Position numbers and translations under genes: made by a program. The notes beneath the pieces are model-generated. The model did no database searches, was not told the DNA's origin, and was given only the letters and a program-made list of their open reading frames with translations. This document shows, piece after piece, positions 18,237-27,319 of a stretch of DNA of 64,000 nt (position 1 is its first letter; each line of letters opens with the position of its first letter). Origin of the DNA: Bacteroidota bacterium (GTDB lineage: Bacteria; Bacteroidota; Bacteroidia; Bacteroidales; F082); NCBI GenBank assembly GCA_018830105.1, contig JAHJTC010000017.1, positions 19,884-83,883 of the forward strand. The letters run 5' to 3'.

Positions 18237-19007
18237 ATGAAATCACACGAAATTGATTACAAAATTAAAGGGCACGATATCCAGTTCGTCGAAATTGAAC
18301 TAGACACCAACGAAACAGTCATCGCCGAAGCAGGCACGATGCTTTATATGAAAGAAGGCATTGACTTTGAAACAAAAATGGGCGATGGTTCGGAACCGGA
18401 CAAAGGTTTGTTTGGCAAATTACTATCGGCCGCTTCACGCAAAATTACCGGTGAATCCATTTTTATAACGCACTTTACACACCGCGGCATGGGAAAAAGT
18501 CAGGTTGCATTTGCAGCTCCTTATCCCGGCACAATAGTACCAATCGATTTAGCTGCTATGGGTGGCAAAATAATTGTTCAGCGCGATGCCTTTTTGTGCG
18601 CTGCTCTAGGAACAAAGATCAGCCTGCATTTTAATCAAAAACTGGGAGCAGGGTTTTTCAGCGGCGAAGGATTCATCTTGCAAAAACTACAGGGCGACGG
18701 CAAAGCCTTTATTCACGCCGGAGGCACTGTGATCGAACATGAACTAAAAGGAGAAACCTTGCGTGTTGATACCGGCTGTGTGGTTGGTTTTCAGGACGGC
18801 ATTGATTTTAGTGTGCAGCGCGCAGGCAATCTCAAATCGATGATCTTCGGCGGGGAAGGGCTGTTTGTAGCCACGCTAAGGGGAACGGGCAAGGTTTGGT
18901 TACAATCTTTGCCAATTAGTAAGCTGATCAATCAGCTTTCGCCAGGAGGTTCCAATACTAAAAAAGAAGATCGTGGGGGCTTGCTGAATAGCTTGTTGGA
19001 ACAGTAG
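18237..19007 (+). CDS. TIGR00266 / AIM24-like protein
   Basis: A 256-residue soluble protein of the TIGR00266 family, related to mitochondrial AIM24. It is rich in glycine-turn beta strands, as in [20 protein letters not shown] and [18 protein letters not shown], which gives the expected double beta-helix-like prism. The start [18 protein letters not shown] is typical. Molecular function in bacteria is unknown. It has its own 144-bp upstream gap and ends 108 bp from a convergent lipoprotein gene. Confidence 0.88.
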   Translation: MKSHEIDYKIKGHDIQFVEIELDTNETVIAEAGTMLYMKEGIDFETKMGDGSEPDKGLFGKLLSAASRKITGESIFITHFTHRGMGKSQVAFAAPYPGTIVPIDLAAMGGKIIVQRDAFLCAALGTKISLHFNQKLGAGFFSGEGFILQKLQGDGKAFIHAGGTVIEHELKGETLRVDTGCVVGFQDGIDFSVQRAGNLKSMIFGGEGLFVATLRGTGKVWLQSLPISKLINQLSPGGSNTKKEDRGGLLNSLLEQ

Positions 19008-19115
19008 GTTAGTGAAGAGGCTGTTGGCCCTGTCTGACTGCTCACGGCAGGCAGGTGTTGGCTCGTTTGTCCAGCACTTTTCGGCATCCTTATCTGCAAA
19101 AAGCCACTTTCCTGA

Positions 19116-19871
19116 TTATAGCCTGCTCCAAGAGCCACTGATTGCATCAATACGTGGCGTGCACAGATCTTTAACAGCACTTAAATGCAATTCACCACCA
19201 ATAACTTCAAATTGATAATACCCATTTTGATCGCCGCATTGATCATCCTTGTAAATCACGAAAGTGCTGTTATGGGTCGTAAAAGCCGTTGATGAATTAG
19301 CGTGTCCCGGAATAGGATCAATCATTTCCCAGTGCAGACTTCCATCGGCTTCAAGCCTCAGCCTGATGCTATATGCTGCATTATTTATCAGGTAAGATTT
19401 TGTCCAGGAAGCCACTAACGCAGGGTCAACAGCAGGATCTTTGATCGTCCAGTGCCCATCTAGTGCAGCCACGCGGGGGGCAAAAGGATCATCAATCACT
19501 TCCAGCTGTAGGTATTGATCCGATATTGACCATTGATAAAAACCCTCAGCTTCGATTTCCGGATCACCAAATACCCTTAGCTGATTACCTGAAATTTCAA
19601 AACTTACCATGCTGTTCTCGTGGCTACTTATCGTATCGAGTACAATCCATTCAAGTGCCTCCTCATTGCTCAGGTTGAGTTGGGCTGTAAAACTCACATC
19701 ACCGGAATATGCTCTTTTCCAGCTTCCTACGGGAGTCATCACCTTAGGATCTTCTTCATTTTTGCAGGCACTGAATGAAATCACTAATCCCATTAATAGG
19801 TAAATCGGAATCCTGTTCCATTTTAAAGCATTTGTTTTTCTTGTTTTCATCTGTAAATTTTTATTTTTCAT
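19116..19871 (-). CDS. Lipoprotein with two internal lipocalin-like repeats
   Basis: A 251-residue predicted lipoprotein (lipobox SFSAC, Cys36 counted from the first ATG). The body is an internal duplication: residues ~45-140 and ~150-251 align over GSWKRAYS / ASWTKSYL, LEWIVLDTISSHENS / LHWEMIDPIPGHANS, GFYQWSISDQYLQLE / GYYQFEVIGGELHLS and the ends ALDGHW / AISGSW. The pattern of short beta strands with a GxW start suggests lipocalin-like barrels. The ATG at 19850 would give a shorter N-terminal region before the signal peptide and is equally plausible. No function is known. Confidence 0.75.
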   Translation of the reverse strand: MKNKNLQMKTRKTNALKWNRIPIYLLMGLVISFSACKNEEDPKVMTPVGSWKRAYSGDVSFTAQLNLSNEEALEWIVLDTISSHENSMVSFEISGNQLRVFGDPEIEAEGFYQWSISDQYLQLEVIDDPFAPRVAALDGHWTIKDPAVDPALVASWTKSYLINNAAYSIRLRLEADGSLHWEMIDPIPGHANSSTAFTTHNSTFVIYKDDQCGDQNGYYQFEVIGGELHLSAVKDLCTPRIDAISGSWSRL

Positions 19872-20252
19872 AAGTCAAAACTGCCTGACGACAAGCAGCT
19901 AGAATCGACTAAACCTAAAAAATCTTACTAATGTCTCAATCCATTCTCTATTGAGCAAAACCCTTGATATTTGGTTTTGCTTGCGACTGTAAATGTAAAA
20001 ATTTTGTCGTCAAACACCAAAGAGGAAGAGAATTTACTTATTGGCCTTCAGTTGTTGTACAAATTAAAATATTGGATTTATTAAAAAAAAATCTAGAAAA
20101 TCAATGTGCAGGAGGAATCTGTATTAGTTCGTGTACTGTCTAGCCTCCCCAGCTGGCCAGATGTGCTGTTGGCAGCTCATTTTCGTACTTAAAAAAATAG
20201 GCTCATGATAAAAATCACGTACATTTGTCTGAGAAACTAAAAACAAAAAACC
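19872..20252. other. Divergent gap with a candidate -7 box for the K+ channel gene
   Basis: The spacer between the lipoprotein gene (minus) and the channel gene (plus) is AT-rich. TACATTTG at 20220-20227 matches the Bacteroidota -7 consensus exactly; transcription from about 20234 would leave a short leader to the TTG start at 20253. No convincing -33 box lies at the expected distance. Nothing else was recognised. Confidence 0.45.
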
Positions 20253-21257
20253 TTGAAAAGCACTAGCATTCATCTGATCAGGGGCGGTCTTCTACTCATC
20301 CTAATTATTTTTATTGGCGTTACGGGCTACCATCTGATTGATGACTATCCATTGGTGGATGCTATTTATATGACTGTTATTACAGTAAGCACTGTTGGTT
20401 TTGGCGAAGTGATTCCCCTGTCGGATGGAGGAAAAATTTTTACTTCATTCCTCATTCTGGGAAGTTTAGGCGTCATTGCCTACTTTATTTCTGTATTCTC
20501 ACAGCAACTCATTGAAATGCAAATGCATTTTCACTTTCCAGGCCACAATCAAAAATTAAATCTAAAAAAAATGGAAAACCATGTAATTGTTGTTGGATAT
20601 GGGCGAAACGGGCAGCAGGTTGTTCAGCAGCTGATAAATTACCATGAAGAATTTGTTGTGATCGATCAAAACCATGAGCTTGTGTTAAATCACCCCAACA
20701 ATTTTATTGAAGGTGATGCTACCACTGACGAGGTGCTCGAGAAGGCAGGCATCCATAAAGCAAAAGCCCTGGTTACTTCGCTTCCCGTTGATGCAGATAA
20801 TTTATTTGTGGCGCTCACCGCGCGTTCGTTGAACCCATCCTTAAAAATCATCAGCCGGGCAGCCAATGAGAGCTCGGAGAAAAAAATGAAGTTTGCAGGT
20901 GTAAATAGTGTGATCATGCCAGAAAAAGTGGGTGGTGCACATATGGCAACACTGGTGGCCAAACCCGATATTGTAGAATTTTTAGAACACCTCACTATTC
21001 ATGATATCCACAGCACACAAATTTTTGAAATCATGAGTGACGATTTGCCGAAAAGCTTCCTCAACAGACCCATCCGCGAGCTTGACATCAGGGCCATTTC
21101 GGGCGCTAACATTATCGGCTTTAAGGCGCCCGATGGCAGCTATACCTTAAATCCTTCGGCAGACATACCCATTATCAACGGCTCCAAAATTTTCATACTG
21201 GGAACACCTACACAGATTGATACCATGAAAAAGTTTTTAACCGAAAAATACGGTTAA
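20253..21257 (+). CDS. Two-TM potassium channel with RCK (TrkA-N/TrkA-C) domains
   Basis: A 334-residue MthK-like channel. A first membrane helix (residues ~8-27) is followed by a pore helix and selectivity filter TVGFG at 47-51 (Phe replaces the usual Tyr), then a second membrane helix (~62-82). A cytoplasmic RCK module begins VIVVGYGRNG at 111-120 with an acidic strand end (VVIDQN) suited to NAD binding, and a TrkA-C domain ends the protein. It should pass K+ under control of nucleotide or Ca2+. The start is TTG at 20253: the first in-frame ATG lies inside the pore, so a non-ATG start is needed. Confidence 0.9.
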   Translation: MKSTSIHLIRGGLLLILIIFIGVTGYHLIDDYPLVDAIYMTVITVSTVGFGEVIPLSDGGKIFTSFLILGSLGVIAYFISVFSQQLIEMQMHFHFPGHNQKLNLKKMENHVIVVGYGRNGQQVVQQLINYHEEFVVIDQNHELVLNHPNNFIEGDATTDEVLEKAGIHKAKALVTSLPVDADNLFVALTARSLNPSLKIISRAANESSEKKMKFAGVNSVIMPEKVGGAHMATLVAKPDIVEFLEHLTIHDIHSTQIFEIMSDDLPKSFLNRPIRELDIRAISGANIIGFKAPDGSYTLNPSADIPIINGSKIFILGTPTQIDTMKKFLTEKYG

Positions 21258-21330
21258 CAGCGACAACTTATTAGTATTGTGTTATTGCATTGGATAGTAA
21301 AATATTTACGCTTGAGGAGACATAAAGAAT

Positions 21331-21372
21331 GGCAGCTGTTTTTGTGAAATTCTAAGCACAAAAACAACTGCC
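21331..21372. terminator. Hairpin between convergent channel and porin genes
   Basis: Two 16-nt arms (GGCAGCTGTTTTTGTG and CACAAAAACAACTGCC) pair with one mismatch around a 10-nt loop. A short T-run follows (AAACTTTT). It lies between the 3' ends of the channel and porin genes, so it probably stops transcription from the plus side and possibly both. Confidence 0.65.
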
Positions 21373-21436
21373 AAACTTTTGAAAATTATTCAATCCAACT
21401 ACTTGTAACGGCTATATCAACTATTGTATTAATCCA

Positions 21437-22726
21437 TTAGAAGAAGTAATAGAAAGCCAGCAGCAACCTGAGGTTTGAGACAGTAGATAAGTTATCATTA
21501 ACCCTGCCTTTGCTGTCGGCTGTTCCATATTCTGCTACCGTAAATTCAAACTCTGTCGAAATACGTAGCTTTTCAAAATTACCCACAATACGTGGCGAAA
21601 TACGGTACACCTGATTTATGTTGGCGCCTCTGCTATAATACACACCTACATTGTCATCGAGCGAACCTAAATTCCGGGTAAATCCCCCGAAAAGTCCGGC
21701 CTGAATTTTACCTCTTGTAGCAATCTCGCTCCAAACAGCAAGTATTTTTGTTGGAGTATATTCGTATTTCAGTTGTGACGGACTTGGCGTGGCACTTACC
21801 GCATAGCCGCCAAGCATGGCAAATTCAAACATATTACCACCATACACCATCTGGGCTTTCCAGGTAATTTTAGGAGTAGTTACTTTTGAATACATTGAGA
21901 GGGCAAAGGAGGAAACCTTATTGTCACCGGCAAAATAAGTGCTGTCAACACCATCACCACTGTTCTGGTCAAAAGCGAAAGATAAGCGCGGCACCAGGGT
22001 TTTAAATTCAACACCTGCGCCAAGCAATAAGGTGTTGCTTTCGCCCCAATTACCTTTATATTGCCAGTGCATATTCAGGTCGGGCAACACCTCATTATTC
22101 AGGTATTTACTATTGCCACCATCTGGTCCTGTGCTGGTGAAATCGCGCTGTTCTGCCACGGCCAGAATCAGGTTTATCCGATTTAGCTTCTGTGTAAGTC
22201 GTATCTGCGGGTGGCGGGCAAAAGGCTGAAACGGTGCGCCGGTATTAAACGACACCACATCAGGAAAGCATTCGTGCGCAAACAGTGGATGCCAGAACTG
22301 CCCTACAAGCAATTCCGTATTTGTCCAATTGAGCTTTATAAAGGCATGCCGCAGCCTGAAACCGTTGACATCAGCGAAATTACCATTTTCATTGCCGAAA
22401 AAATCAGCTTCGATCAGCGCAAAAGTTTTTGCTCCAAGCGCATCAGGTCCGGAAATTTTTCCTGTAATCCGCGACTGAATAGCCAGGATATTTACATGAT
22501 CTTTGGCATTGATATCAACCCCATTGATGTCGAGCTTTTCGCTGGCAGGATAGAGCGAAAAATGTCCTTCACGGATGCTAATAGTTTGACGGGTATCGTA
22601 AAAAACATCTGTTTTTACAAAACCGGAAAATTTAATACCAAATTTGGATTCGTCCGGCTTTTCCTGCGCCCGAATCAGCAATGCTGAAAACACCAGGAAT
22701 ATTAAGATTAAGCTTTTCATCTTCAT
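21437..22726 (-). CDS. Outer-membrane porin of the acetate-uptake operon
   Basis: A 429-residue protein with a signal peptide (MKMKSLILIFLVFSALLIRAQ) and alternating beta-strand pattern throughout, closing on aromatic residues (LLLAFYYFF) as outer-membrane barrels do. An early strand reads GFVKTDVFYDTRQT, and FGGFTRNLGS occurs late, as in Bacteroidota porins (DcaP/OprO-like). It is the third gene of a minus-strand operon, 60 bp after the ActP-like symporter, so it probably lets the same substrate cross the outer membrane. This function is inferred from context. Confidence 0.75.
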   Translation of the reverse strand: MKMKSLILIFLVFSALLIRAQEKPDESKFGIKFSGFVKTDVFYDTRQTISIREGHFSLYPASEKLDINGVDINAKDHVNILAIQSRITGKISGPDALGAKTFALIEADFFGNENGNFADVNGFRLRHAFIKLNWTNTELLVGQFWHPLFAHECFPDVVSFNTGAPFQPFARHPQIRLTQKLNRINLILAVAEQRDFTSTGPDGGNSKYLNNEVLPDLNMHWQYKGNWGESNTLLLGAGVEFKTLVPRLSFAFDQNSGDGVDSTYFAGDNKVSSFALSMYSKVTTPKITWKAQMVYGGNMFEFAMLGGYAVSATPSPSQLKYEYTPTKILAVWSEIATRGKIQAGLFGGFTRNLGSLDDNVGVYYSRGANINQVYRISPRIVGNFEKLRISTEFEFTVAEYGTADSKGRVNDNLSTVSNLRLLLAFYYFF

Positions 22727-22786
22727 ATCATTAATTTTTTTAATTCCAATATGGAATCACCACAAGAAAAATATTCATGTGCCGTT

Positions 22787-24706
22787 TTAATTGAAATTTT
22801 TAGTTGAATTGTCTTTTTGGGTAAGCAGTGAAACAATTACCAGGGTTATCACTGCCAGGGGTATTGAGATAATACCCGGGTTATCGAGTGGTATAGGCGC
22901 ATCTTTGGCAAACAAGCCATATTTTTCGTACATACTTGGCGAAAAAAGGATAATACCAATAGACGAAACAATACCCACGAAAATGGATGACGCAATGCCT
23001 TTTGCGGTAGTTTTCTTCCAGAACAGCAAGAAAAGTATGGCCGGCAGATTGGCCGAAGCGGCAACGGCAAATGCAAGTCCTACAAGAAATGATACATTCA
23101 TTCCTTTGAACAAAATACCCAAAAGGATCGCAAAAAATCCAACACCAATGGCGGCAAATTTCCCGGCTTTCACTTTGGCTTTATCAGTCATGTTAAGCTG
23201 AAGGTATTGATCGATAAAGTCGTGCGCAATAGCTCCTGACGAAGCAACAATAAGTCCGCTTACCGTACCTAAAACTGTCGCGAAGGCGATGGCCGAAATA
23301 ATTGAGAAAAGGCCAATTCCAATCGATTTAGCCAACAAAGGACCCGACATATTACTGCTTTCTACATCAAGCACACCACCAATCATGGCGCCCAATCCCA
23401 TATAAAGGGTGAGAATATAGAAAAAACCAATCGCAGCGATAGCCACAATGGTCGATTTGCGCGCAGCCCTGGGACTTGAAACGGTGTAATAACGTATTAA
23501 AATATGTGGCAAGGCAGATGTACCCAAGAACAGCGCCAACATCAGTGATAAAAAGTTCATTTTGTTCCAGAAGGTTGCTCCTGACTTTTTGGACAGTTTG
23601 AACTTTAGGCCAGGCTTCATCACATCAGCGCCCGAGGTTGGGTTTTGCGACCAAATCGTAACCTTATCTTCACCATCATAAAAAAAACTTTTCGAGAATC
23701 GGACCACTTCACTGTTTTCAATCAGACGCAAAAATTCGAAAGGGCCAACAGGTCCGGTTGAGTCCACTTCAACACCATCAACAATTATTTTACTTAGGTG
23801 CCCTACCTGAAAGAACTTCTTTTCTGATTTAGGTGCTCCATTGAACAGTTTCTCTCCGTTGGCCAAATCAGTGGTTGAAAGTGACTCTGTAAGCAGGGTG
23901 CGGCCATTCATTTCGGTAAGTTTATACCATAATCCATAGCCATCTTTCTCAAGTTTAACAAACACCTTCTGGTCAGCAACAACTGTATTTCCCATTGTAT
24001 AGGAGGCGTCGTTTATCGTGACGACAGTGTCATTCGTTACAACGGCTTCCACCTGATCAAACTGGTGGTAATCTTTGTTCGGATGAAGCGACAAGCCATT
24101 GTTGAGAATATAAATCGTAAGGATTGTCGAGAAAAACACCAGTAATCCACCCTTGATAAATTGGACATAGGTGGTTGAAGTCATCCCTGCTGTGGCAACG
24201 ATGAGGATAACAATCGATCCTACAATCACAACACCCATCCAATGCGGGAGGCCAAGCAATGGAACAACCAAATCGCCGGCGCCAACCATTTGTGGAATAA
24301 GGTAGAAAACCGAAACAATCAAGGTACTGATTGATGCAGCCAATTTGATGGCTTTTGAATTAAAACGTGAATCGAGCGCGTCGGTAAAGGTGTATTTACC
24401 CAGTTTTTTGAGCGGTTCGGCCACCAGGAACAAGGCTACAACCCAACCTGCCAGATAGCCTATTGAATATAAAAAGCCATCATAGCCCGAAAAAGCAATC
24501 ATGCCGCAAATACCCAAAAAGGAAGCGGCTGAGAGATAATCGCCTGCAAAAGCAATTCCGTTTACACCCCAGTGAATCTTGCCTCCCGCAGCATAGTAAC
24601 TCGAAGCTGATTTGGTTTTTCGGGCAAAATAAAAGGACAACCCCAATACAAGACCAACAATAAATAAGAAGATAATGATGGCCAAATTTGATACTTCGTA
24701 AATCAT
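22787..24706 (-). CDS. actP: ActP-like cation/acetate symporter (sodium:solute symporter family)
   Basis: A 639-residue SSS-family permease. It shows the family segments YYAAGGKIHWGVNGIAFAGDYLSAASFLGI at residues 38-67 (quoted in pieces: AAGGKIHWG, AGDYLSAASFLG), GTSALPHILIRYYTVS at 395-410 and GTVSGLIVASSGAIAHDF later. Together with the DUF485 partner this points to monocarboxylate (acetate) uptake. Odd feature: residues ~203-380 form a hydrophilic segment between membrane helices, much longer than the roughly 60-residue loop of E. coli ActP; the local DVMKPG matches the end of that loop. The gene lies 18 bp after the DUF485 gene, which supports co-transcription. Confidence 0.9.
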   Translation of the reverse strand: MIYEVSNLAIIIFLFIVGLVLGLSFYFARKTKSASSYYAAGGKIHWGVNGIAFAGDYLSAASFLGICGMIAFSGYDGFLYSIGYLAGWVVALFLVAEPLKKLGKYTFTDALDSRFNSKAIKLAASISTLIVSVFYLIPQMVGAGDLVVPLLGLPHWMGVVIVGSIVILIVATAGMTSTTYVQFIKGGLLVFFSTILTIYILNNGLSLHPNKDYHQFDQVEAVVTNDTVVTINDASYTMGNTVVADQKVFVKLEKDGYGLWYKLTEMNGRTLLTESLSTTDLANGEKLFNGAPKSEKKFFQVGHLSKIIVDGVEVDSTGPVGPFEFLRLIENSEVVRFSKSFFYDGEDKVTIWSQNPTSGADVMKPGLKFKLSKKSGATFWNKMNFLSLMLALFLGTSALPHILIRYYTVSSPRAARKSTIVAIAAIGFFYILTLYMGLGAMIGGVLDVESSNMSGPLLAKSIGIGLFSIISAIAFATVLGTVSGLIVASSGAIAHDFIDQYLQLNMTDKAKVKAGKFAAIGVGFFAILLGILFKGMNVSFLVGLAFAVAASANLPAILFLLFWKKTTAKGIASSIFVGIVSSIGIILFSPSMYEKYGLFAKDAPIPLDNPGIISIPLAVITLVIVSLLTQKDNSTKNFN

Positions 24707-24724
24707 ATTATTAATGGTTTAGGC

Positions 24725-24997
24725 TTAGTTATTATTGAGCTTGTCTTCATATTTGGTGCAGAAATAATTATAGATAAATCCCATAATTATCGCGAGCACT
24801 ATCAACCCAAAGCCATATACAATAGCAATGTTTTGTTCGCCGATAAGCGGCAAGCCCATGATTTCCGGCACAGTTAGTCCAATGACTACAAATCCGGCAT
24901 ACACTATCGTGTAAATAACAAACATAATAACGCCTAATTTGGCTTTCTTTGGTGCAGCCTTGTCTGTCCCAATTTCAGCAGATGGTTCGTGTAACAT
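24725..24997 (-). CDS. DUF485 small membrane protein, partner of ActP
   Basis: A 90-residue protein with a charged N-terminus and two membrane helices (about residues 23-45 and 56-78), ending in a hydrophilic tail. Its position directly upstream of an ActP-like symporter with an 18-bp gap is the usual place for DUF485 (YjcH) proteins. They are thought to assist the permease, though the mechanism is unknown. It is the first gene of the DUF485-symporter-porin operon. Confidence 0.8.
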   Translation of the reverse strand: MLHEPSAEIGTDKAAPKKAKLGVIMFVIYTIVYAGFVVIGLTVPEIMGLPLIGEQNIAIVYGFGLIVLAIIMGFIYNYFCTKYEDKLNNN

Positions 24998-25038
24998 ACA
25001 GTTTTGATTATGTTGGTTTATAAAATGGTTAACAGTTT

Positions 25039-25046
25039 CAAAGGTA
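25039..25046 (-). promoter_or_regulatory. -7 box for the DUF485-actP-porin operon
   Basis: On the minus strand TACCTTTG matches the TAnnTTTG consensus exactly, about 40 bp upstream of the DUF485 start. No clear -33 TTG was found at the usual distance, so a regulator (perhaps the divergent Crp/Fnr protein) may be needed. Confidence 0.45.
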
Positions 25047-25092
25047 TTGTTTAATCATTCTGCTTTTTTTTTAAATAAGTTGAATTTGAACA

Positions 25093-25123
25093 TTGTTATA
25101 GATCAACTTTATTAATACATTTG
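25093..25123 (+). promoter_or_regulatory. Bacteroidota-type promoter of the Crp/Fnr gene
   Basis: TTG at 25093-25095 and TACATTTG at 25116-25123 are 20 bp apart, the canonical -33/-7 spacing. The start codon follows 16 bp later, so the leader is very short. Confidence 0.6.
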
Positions 25124-25139
25124 ACGCAAATACGGACTC

Positions 25140-25829
25140 ATGAAGTTTTCGAAAAAGCAGGATTGTGCTCATTGTGAACTTAAATGCGATATTTATTCAA
25201 CGCTTTTACATACCGATCAGGCTTCGGAATACAATGCTCCTGTGCATGCCCAACTGAAAAAGCATGATGTAATTTGCAAGCAAGGCACCGAAGTGTCACA
25301 TGCACTTTTTTTAACAAAAGGTTCGGCCAAGCTTTACATTGAAGGGCTTAATAACCGCAATATTATTTTGTATATTTTAAAACCTCCGGCATATATTGGC
25401 TTATTGTCCTTTTTTGAGAGTCCGCGCTATTCGTATTCCGTTTCGGCTCTTGAAGCCTCGGAGATTTGTTTGATCGAGCTCGATCTGGTAAAAAAACTTT
25501 ATATCGAAAACCACGATTTGCTCTTATGCCTCAACAAAGCCTTTGGCAAGTCGGTAGCCATGATTATGCAGAAGATCATTTCGCTCAATCAAAAACAAAT
25601 CCGGGGTCGTATTGCCGAAAACCTGCTATATCTGGCCGATATTCATCAAAGCACCACTTTTCATGTGCAATTAACCAGAAAAGAAATCGGGGAAATGGCG
25701 GCTATTTCGGAGGAGAATACGGTGCGTCTGCTGACGGAGTTTTCGCGTGAAAATATCATTGCTACAAACGGAAGGACAATTGAAATCTTAGATATGTCGC
25801 TGCTGAAAAAAATTAGTGAAGTAGGGTAA
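25140..25829 (+). CDS. Crp/Fnr-family transcription regulator
   Basis: A 229-residue protein. Residues ~25-145 form a cyclic-nucleotide-binding-like beta barrel (ICKQGTEVSHALFLTKGSAKLY), then comes a dimerisation helix. The C-terminal winged helix has RKEIGEMAAISEENTVRLLTEF (quoted in part: AAISEENTVRLLTE) as recognition region. Cys residues sit at the very N-terminus (CAHCELKCD), reminiscent of Fnr-type Fe-S sensing, but the ligand is unproven. It is divergent from the acetate-uptake operon and is its most likely regulator. Confidence 0.88.
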   Translation: MKFSKKQDCAHCELKCDIYSTLLHTDQASEYNAPVHAQLKKHDVICKQGTEVSHALFLTKGSAKLYIEGLNNRNIILYILKPPAYIGLLSFFESPRYSYSVSALEASEICLIELDLVKKLYIENHDLLLCLNKAFGKSVAMIMQKIISLNQKQIRGRIAENLLYLADIHQSTTFHVQLTRKEIGEMAAISEENTVRLLTEFSRENIIATNGRTIEILDMSLLKKISEVG

Positions 25830-25847
25830 ACTATTTTTCCATAGCCT

Positions 25848-26603
25848 ATGAAAATACAATATTGCTCCGATCTGCATCTTGAATTTGCCCACAACAATCA
25901 TTTTCTGACGGAGAAGACCTGGGAGATAAGTGGTGAAGTGCTGCTATTGGCTGGTGATATAGCTCCTTTGCATGATATTTACTATGCAAATTCGTTTTTT
26001 TCTTATTTGTCGGCAAACTATAAAGCGGTTTTTTGGGTGCCTGGAAACCATGAGTATTACCACCACGATCTCATCGATTTTAAGACCTCTTTTCATTTTA
26101 AAATACGCGAAAATATTCACCTGCTTCAGAATACAAATATCGTTTATGAAGGTATAAATTTTGTTTTCAGTACTTTATGGACATACTTAAATGAGCTAAA
26201 TATGCCATTTATTGAAAAAGGCATCGCTGATTTTGCTTCCATTACCCGTAAGGGCAAACGCTTGAATGGTTATGATTACAATCAGCTTCACGAGGAAAGC
26301 TTGTCCTTTATAAAAGCTGAACTGGACAAAACCACCCATCCAACTGTTGTTGTAACACACCATTTGCCTTCGGTACGATGCAATTCGCCTGAACATGTTG
26401 AAAGTGAGTTAAATGAGGCCTATTGTGTTGATTTAACAGCCTATATCAAGGATTGCAAGGCTGATTTTTGGATTTATGGGCACAGTCATTTCAATCAAAA
26501 ACCTTTAATAATCGGAAAAACGATGCTGCTAACCAATCAATTAGGCATGGTGTCGTCAAATGAACATAACCATTTCAGAAACGCTGCTTATTTCTCGCTT
26601 TGA
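25848..26603 (+). CDS. Cytoplasmic calcineurin-like metallophosphoesterase
   Basis: A 251-residue protein without signal peptide. Metal-binding motifs are in order: SDLHLEF at the N-terminus, LAGDIAP, VPGNHEYYHHD, VTHHLPS and GHSHFN near the C-terminus. It belongs to the small YfcE/Mre11-like hydrolases; the substrate is unknown. It begins 18 bp after the Crp/Fnr gene on the same strand and is probably co-transcribed. Its 3' end (last ~22 bp) is repeated at 27212-27233 as part of a 108-bp duplication. Confidence 0.85.
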   Translation: MKIQYCSDLHLEFAHNNHFLTEKTWEISGEVLLLAGDIAPLHDIYYANSFFSYLSANYKAVFWVPGNHEYYHHDLIDFKTSFHFKIRENIHLLQNTNIVYEGINFVFSTLWTYLNELNMPFIEKGIADFASITRKGKRLNGYDYNQLHEESLSFIKAELDKTTHPTVVVTHHLPSVRCNSPEHVESELNEAYCVDLTAYIKDCKADFWIYGHSHFNQKPLIIGKTMLLTNQLGMVSSNEHNHFRNAAYFSL

Positions 26604-27319
26604 TTTGCAGCTTAAGATTTCTGTTAAGTGGTAACTCTGAAATCGAGTTTTACTTTTTGCTGAAAATCCTGCACAGCGGTAAGCTTGCGAAGTTATCAAC
26701 TCAACTGATCATCTTCCGATTCGTGGGTATGACTGTTAGGATTCGGCTTAAAATTGTTAACAATCAACAATGATAACTGCTTGACTCTTCCGATCTTGGA
26801 TTAAATTCAAACCTGTACTCGTAATAAACATTAGCTTCTTTCTTGTACTTTTCCATGATGAAAAGTACACAAAAATCTAGCCCGAACGATGCTTCCGCGC
26901 GCTCTGAAAAAACAACGGAAATCCAGGCAAAGGGTGCAGGCCTACAATGCCTTTCAATTTTCACTGAGCCATTCGATTCTGCCAGGCATTGTGCCCTGCA
27001 AACATCCCCGCCTTTGGGGCGGGTCTGCTTTGCCGGCTTTCCAGTTGCTTTTTCATTCACCCTGCCGCCGGCTCGCCGTTCGCGTCTACCTGGCAGCAGA
27101 CAGGCAGGCCTACGCCCCCATCCCGGTGTAATAAAGGGCAGGAAGGTAAAGATTTAGGCTGAAAGTGCTATATATCAAAATGGATTTCAACTCAATTTTC
27201 CAGAGGTTGCTCGCTGCCTATTTCTCGCTTTGATTTGTAGCTTAAGCTTTCTGTTAAGTGATAACTCTGAAATCGAGTTTTACTTTTTGCTGAAAATCCT
27301 GCACAGCGGCAAGCTTGCG
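26582..27319. repeat. Structured repeat (copy 1) between 108-bp direct repeats
   Basis: Positions 26582-26689 and 27212-27319 are the same 108 bp with five mismatches. Each contains the stop region of the phosphoesterase and the last ~22 codons of the convergent sensor gene. Between them, about 26823-27175, is a non-coding element also found near 40228, 40674 and 63446. It holds the hairpin GTACTTTTC-CATGAT-GAAAAGTAC (26850-26873), an inverted pair TGCAGG..ACAATGCC / GGCATTGTGCCCTGCA and a nested CCCGCC / GGCGGG hairpin. Candidate reading frames are not conserved between copies because of single-base indels. Confidence 0.8.

Noticed and set aside
26843..27157. Open frame of 104 codons inside structured repeat copy 1
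   Set aside because: The frame is broken in the other copies by single-base indels or stops, and the conserved features are palindromes, so the repeat is non-coding.
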